This document shows, piece by piece, positions 61,130-64,000 of a stretch of 64,000 bases of DNA. This DNA comes from Ulvibacterium sp. GTDB taxonomy: Bacteria; Bacteroidota; Bacteroidia; Flavobacteriales; Flavobacteriaceae. Position 1 is the stretch's first letter; each line of letters starts with the position of its first letter. Location of the stretch: NCBI RefSeq assembly GCF_028285715.1, contig NZ_JANQOO010000020.1, forward strand, positions 1 through 64,000, read 5' to 3'. The translations under genes and the position numbers were made by a program. The notes below the pieces were generated by a model. That model was not told the DNA's origin. It ran no database searches and was given only the letters and a program-made list of their open reading frames with translations.

Positions 61130-61281
61130 AATATAAATGTTTATTGATGTAATAGAATAGATAGGGTAAAACTACTCCGGTTCATTTCAAAAATCCACCT
61201 TCATATTGACCATTATTTGAACAATATTGATATTTTTCTATTTAAAATCATTTCTACATGACAATTTTGTTATATTTAATT

Positions 61282-62133
61282 ATGAAAATCCAGCTGGAAA
61301 ACATTCATTCAGACTCCAAAAGTCCCTTTCGGCTTTTACATGATCCCAAGTTAAACCATCTTTTTTACTGGCATTTTCATCCCGAATTTGAATTGGTTTA
61401 TATTGAGGGGGCCAGTGCCACACGGCACGTTGGTGATCATATTTCGCAGTTTACCGACAGTGATTTGGTATTGATCGGTTCTAACATTCCCCATCTCAAT
61501 TTTGACCATGGGGTCACTACTTCGTATAGAAAGGAGGTATTACATATTAAACCCACATTTAAGCAGTCGATTATAGCGCAAATGCCAGAGCTACAATCTT
61601 TGGATCGCCTCATGGAGCTTTCCAAGTATGGATTGGCTTTTACCGGTGCCACCAAGACAGAGATTGGTAAACGGATGAAGAAACTTCATACATTGCCCTC
61701 CTTTGAGTTTTTTTTGGAGATTCTTTCTATCCTCAGGTTTTTGGCAGGAAGCAAGGAATTTGAATTGCTTCATAGCAAACCCTTCGTCAATAAGTATAGC
61801 CATAAGGAGCAGGCACGAATCCGGGAAATCTACGCCCTGATCGACGAACGTTATCAAAATAAAATACCATTGGAAGAAGTCGCTGCCCTTTGTAGTTTAA
61901 GCAAACCGGCCTTTTGCCGCTATTTCAAGAAAACCACAGGAACCACTTTTACCAATTTTTTAAACCAATACCGTATTAGTCAGGCAAAACGCTTGCTACT
62001 CCTCGGCAAAAACATTAGCGAGACCTGTTATGAATGTGGGTTTGAAAGCCTTTCTTACTTTAATCGCATTTTTAAAAAAGTAACCCAAGAAAATCCCTCG
62101 GAATTTAAGCGAAGACACCTAATGCCATCCTGA
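61282..62133 (+). CDS. AraC-family regulator divergent from PhyH gene
   Basis: 283-aa regulator starting MKIQLENIHSDSKSPFRLLH at ATG 61282 (the frame opens 24 bases earlier). N-terminal cupin sensor with HFHPEFELVYIEG; C-terminal double helix-turn-helix with CSLSKPAFCRYFKKTTGTTF and CGFESLSYFNRIFKKVTQ. A near-consensus TATATTTA ends three bases before its ATG, much as in the ArsR, GntR and Fur genes. Confidence 0.9.
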   Translation: MKIQLENIHSDSKSPFRLLHDPKLNHLFYWHFHPEFELVYIEGASATRHVGDHISQFTDSDLVLIGSNIPHLNFDHGVTTSYRKEVLHIKPTFKQSIIAQMPELQSLDRLMELSKYGLAFTGATKTEIGKRMKKLHTLPSFEFFLEILSILRFLAGSKEFELLHSKPFVNKYSHKEQARIREIYALIDERYQNKIPLEEVAALCSLSKPAFCRYFKKTTGTTFTNFLNQYRISQAKRLLLLGKNISETCYECGFESLSYFNRIFKKVTQENPSEFKRRHLMPS

Positions 62134-62178
62134 TAAAAAGAATCTATCTTCTTGTTGGGTTCAATACGAATATTTCAT

Positions 62179-62219
62179 AAAAAATCGCCCCAAATCCACG
62201 AATTGGGACCAGGGCGATT
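62179..62219 (-). terminator. Terminator of the two-repeat lipoprotein gene
   Basis: AATCGCCC (62183-62190) pairs with GGGCGATT (62212-62219). On the minus strand six T residues follow the stem. The adjoining stretch CCTAACTAAATAACCAACCAA (62220-62240, split by one base from the stem) recurs in short form at the left edge of the window. Confidence 0.8.
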
Positions 62220-62247
62220 CCTAACTAAATAACCAACCAAAAAATCT

Positions 62248-63159
62248 TTATCTATTTCTTTTGCGTTCTACCTTCATAATAGGATTTGAAGTCTTTGTTC
62301 TCTTTTTGGCTACGGAGCCCTTAACAGATTTTAAGTACTGCTGGTATCCTTTACCACGAAACTCGTATACCGTTCCGCTATTGGGGTGATACAATTCAAT
62401 TGTACTATCATTGATAACGTATAGCTCAAAGTAATCATTGCCCATGAAGTCATAAGCGAGTGTTAAAGTTTTGAGCGTTTCATCGTTTTCTACGTCATAA
62501 ACCTGATAATCACCCTCAAAATCCCACTGAAGATTTGAAATCGGTGTCCCTACAGCATCTATTGAAGACCGAAAGAAGTCCGGTAAAAACTGTAAAAAGT
62601 TTTCATTATCAAAATCATTGATAACCCCTTCCTCGCTAGTATATACTTTTTCCCAGGCATCATACTCCTGTATGAAGTAGTTGATATTGTCATAAAAGAC
62701 CAGGTCATAGTCAAAATTGTTTCGCTGATATCCCCTTAAGACATAGGAGGTATTGGAACGACCATCATATAATTCAATCGAATTTCCGTTAATGGCAAAT
62801 ACTTCCAAGAGCCAAGGACCATCCACATCGTGGTCAATTTCCACCGCACCGCGTAAAGTGGAATAAAACCCAACGTCTATTCCCAAGCCATTTCCCGTTT
62901 TACCTATACCTACTATATTGTTGTTGGCATATACCACCCCGTCATCAAAAGAAATGGTAAAGGCCCGTTGTAGGAAGGGAACCTCGCCATTGCCACGGGT
63001 TTGGTTGATATCCACATACCAAAGGTCATAGGACTGTAATACCAAATCGGTGTTAATGGCTGAATCCTCGATAAACTCATCTTCTACAATTACTTCCGTG
63101 TAGCAAGAAGTCACTAAGGTTCCTAATAGAACCATCCCAAAAAGTAGTTTTGCCCTCAT
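62248..63159 (-). CDS. Lipoprotein with two related halves, unknown function
   Basis: 303-aa lipoprotein (lipobox LVTSC, Cys at about 19). The mature part has two similar units: SIELYDGRSNTSYVLRGYQ (127-145) and TIELYHPNSGTVYEFRGKGYQ (253-273), each after a beta-rich segment. The last 25 residues are strongly basic. Similar proteins in Flavobacteriaceae are sometimes labelled nicotinate mononucleotide adenylyltransferase; nothing in this sequence supports that enzyme. Function unknown. Confidence 0.75.
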   Translation of the reverse strand: MRAKLLFGMVLLGTLVTSCYTEVIVEDEFIEDSAINTDLVLQSYDLWYVDINQTRGNGEVPFLQRAFTISFDDGVVYANNNIVGIGKTGNGLGIDVGFYSTLRGAVEIDHDVDGPWLLEVFAINGNSIELYDGRSNTSYVLRGYQRNNFDYDLVFYDNINYFIQEYDAWEKVYTSEEGVINDFDNENFLQFLPDFFRSSIDAVGTPISNLQWDFEGDYQVYDVENDETLKTLTLAYDFMGNDYFELYVINDSTIELYHPNSGTVYEFRGKGYQQYLKSVKGSVAKKRTKTSNPIMKVERKRNR

Positions 63160-63306
63160 AACCTATGGTTTTATAATTTGATTGGTATAAAACAACCACT
63201 GTGCCAAATTTTTTAACCATTTGATAATCAAGGATTAAGCCCAAGGCGTTTATTTTAGGTATTTTTGGCCTGTAAATTAAAGATTGGCTTGGTCCAAAAA
63301 AGATTC

Positions 63307-64000
63307 ATGGATAAAGACTTGAAATTCGCTGTGCTCGGTGGGGGAAGTTGGGCCACGGCCCTCATAAAAATGCTGACTGAAAATTTGGGCGACGTAATCT
63401 GGTACATGCGAAACCCGGATGCTATCGGATACATCAAAATCCAAGGACACAATCCTAATTATTTATCTTCTGTAGAATTGGATTTGGACAAGCTCCAATT
63501 GACCCATACTATCGATACGGCAATATCCAATGCAGATGTGTTGATTTTCGCTATTCCCTCGGCTTTCTTGGAGAGTGAACTCCAAAAGTCCACTCTTCCA
63601 CTTGAAGACAAAATTGTTTTTTCGGCCATAAAGGGTATCGTACCCGAAACCGGATTGATCGTTGGGGAGCACTTTCATGAGAAATACAATATCCCATTTG
63701 AGAATATAGGGGTCATTACCGGTCCCTGCCATGCCGAAGAAGTGGCCTTGGAACGACTTTCTTATTTGACCATTGCCTGTGCGGATGATAAGAAAGCCAA
63801 ATTAATGGCGAAAAATCTCAGTAGTCATTATATTAAAACAAAGATTACCAAGGACATCATCGGTACGGAATATGCAGCTATGCTTAAGAATATTTATGCC
63901 GTAGCAGCAGGAATTGCCCATGGACTTGGCTATGGTGATAATTTTCAAAGTGTCCTAATGAGCAACGCGATACGTGAAATGAAACGTTTTACGAAACGCA
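63307..64000 (+). CDS. gpsA: Glycerol-3-phosphate dehydrogenase [NAD(P)+], 5' part
   Basis: The start and 231 codons of GpsA, which reduces dihydroxyacetone phosphate to sn-glycerol-3-phosphate for phospholipid synthesis. ATG 63307 opens MDKDLKFAVLGGGSWATAL, the Rossmann fingerprint; later segments FSAIKGIVPETG, VITGPCHAEEVA, GTEYAAMLKNIYAVAAGIAHG (catalytic Lys) and GDNFQS are in order. The frame runs off the window. A TATTTTTG -7 element lies at 63260-63267. Confidence 0.96.
   Translation, partial: MDKDLKFAVLGGGSWATALIKMLTENLGDVIWYMRNPDAIGYIKIQGHNPNYLSSVELDLDKLQLTHTIDTAISNADVLIFAIPSAFLESELQKSTLPLEDKIVFSAIKGIVPETGLIVGEHFHEKYNIPFENIGVITGPCHAEEVALERLSYLTIACADDKKAKLMAKNLSSHYIKTKITKDIIGTEYAAMLKNIYAVAAGIAHGLGYGDNFQSVLMSNAIREMKRFTKR

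Noticed and set aside
1-64000. tRNA or rRNA genes, CRISPR arrays, insertion sequences, prophage or integrase genes
   Set aside because: All gaps over 200 bases were read for these and none was found; no transposase, integrase or Cas motif in any frame.

Overview
The window reads as chromosomal DNA of a member of the Flavobacteriaceae (phylum Bacteroidota), probably marine. The evidence is the genes themselves: flavobacterial versions of GdhA, IleS, LspA and RecO, two carboxypeptidase-regulatory-domain TonB receptors, lipoproteins with relaxed lipoboxes, DUF6702 plus HupE/UreJ, and promoters of the Bacteroidota type (TTG, about 20 bases, then TAnnTTTG). No tRNA, rRNA, CRISPR array, phage gene or insertion sequence was seen. 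Genes are short operons on both strands, and the last gene (gpsA) runs off the right edge.

Layout. 0-15.2 kb, mostly minus strand: hppD, a patatin/OMP-barrel fusion, uvrC, 5-FCL (+), lspA, a DksA-like protein, ileS, a helical-repeat lipoprotein (+), a TonB receptor, recO. 15.3-22.4 kb: gdhA, a PLP Cys/Met-metabolism enzyme, a DUF3298-like lipoprotein, DinB and ArsR genes, Asp/Glu racemase, an ArsC/Spx-like protein with an EamA permease. 22.4-26.4 kb: a five-gene GntR-controlled sugar cluster (GntR, MFS, VOC, D-lyxose-isomerase-like cupin, TIM-barrel epimerase) with a perfect 29-bp palindrome over its promoter. 26.5-33.6 kb: DUF763, thioesterase, thioredoxin-like protein, TonB receptor, G3E GTPase and a divergent Fur/Zur-like regulator. 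33.9-43.6 kb: dcd, a purple-acid-phosphatase-like enzyme, a DinB lipoprotein, an LCIB-type carbonic anhydrase homologue, YfcC permease with M20 and M19 peptidases, DUF6702/HupE. 43.8-49.1 kb: two HxlR regulators, an NTF2-like protein, a glycosidase-like lipoprotein, an AraC regulator and a four-gene membrane/HMA operon. 49.1-64 kb: Gfo/Idh/MocA, nitronate-monooxygenase-like, UBP zinc finger, bestrophin plus YheT hydrolase, cytochrome c, EEP nuclease, hydrolase, VOC, SulP, YciI, PhyH dioxygenase with divergent AraC, a duplicated-domain lipoprotein, gpsA.

The points I consider newest are these. (1) Two dispersed small genes of 45 and 48 codons share the core LKYWxGWxGGYxxS and a matching 100-base upstream region. 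(2) Three unrelated regulators (ArsR, GntR, Fur) have a TAnnTTTG element exactly four bases before ATG, which predicts leaderless, self-regulated transcripts. (3) Several clear operator palindromes sit in regulatory gaps: GntR, ArsR, two HxlR, a Zur-like pair, and a tandem pair before the phosphatase gene. (4) A likely LCIB/theta-type carbonic anhydrase stands next to amino-acid/peptide uptake genes. (5) A 44-codon secreted microprotein lies between the TonB receptor and the G3E GTPase. All assignments are from reading the sequence; no database search was run.
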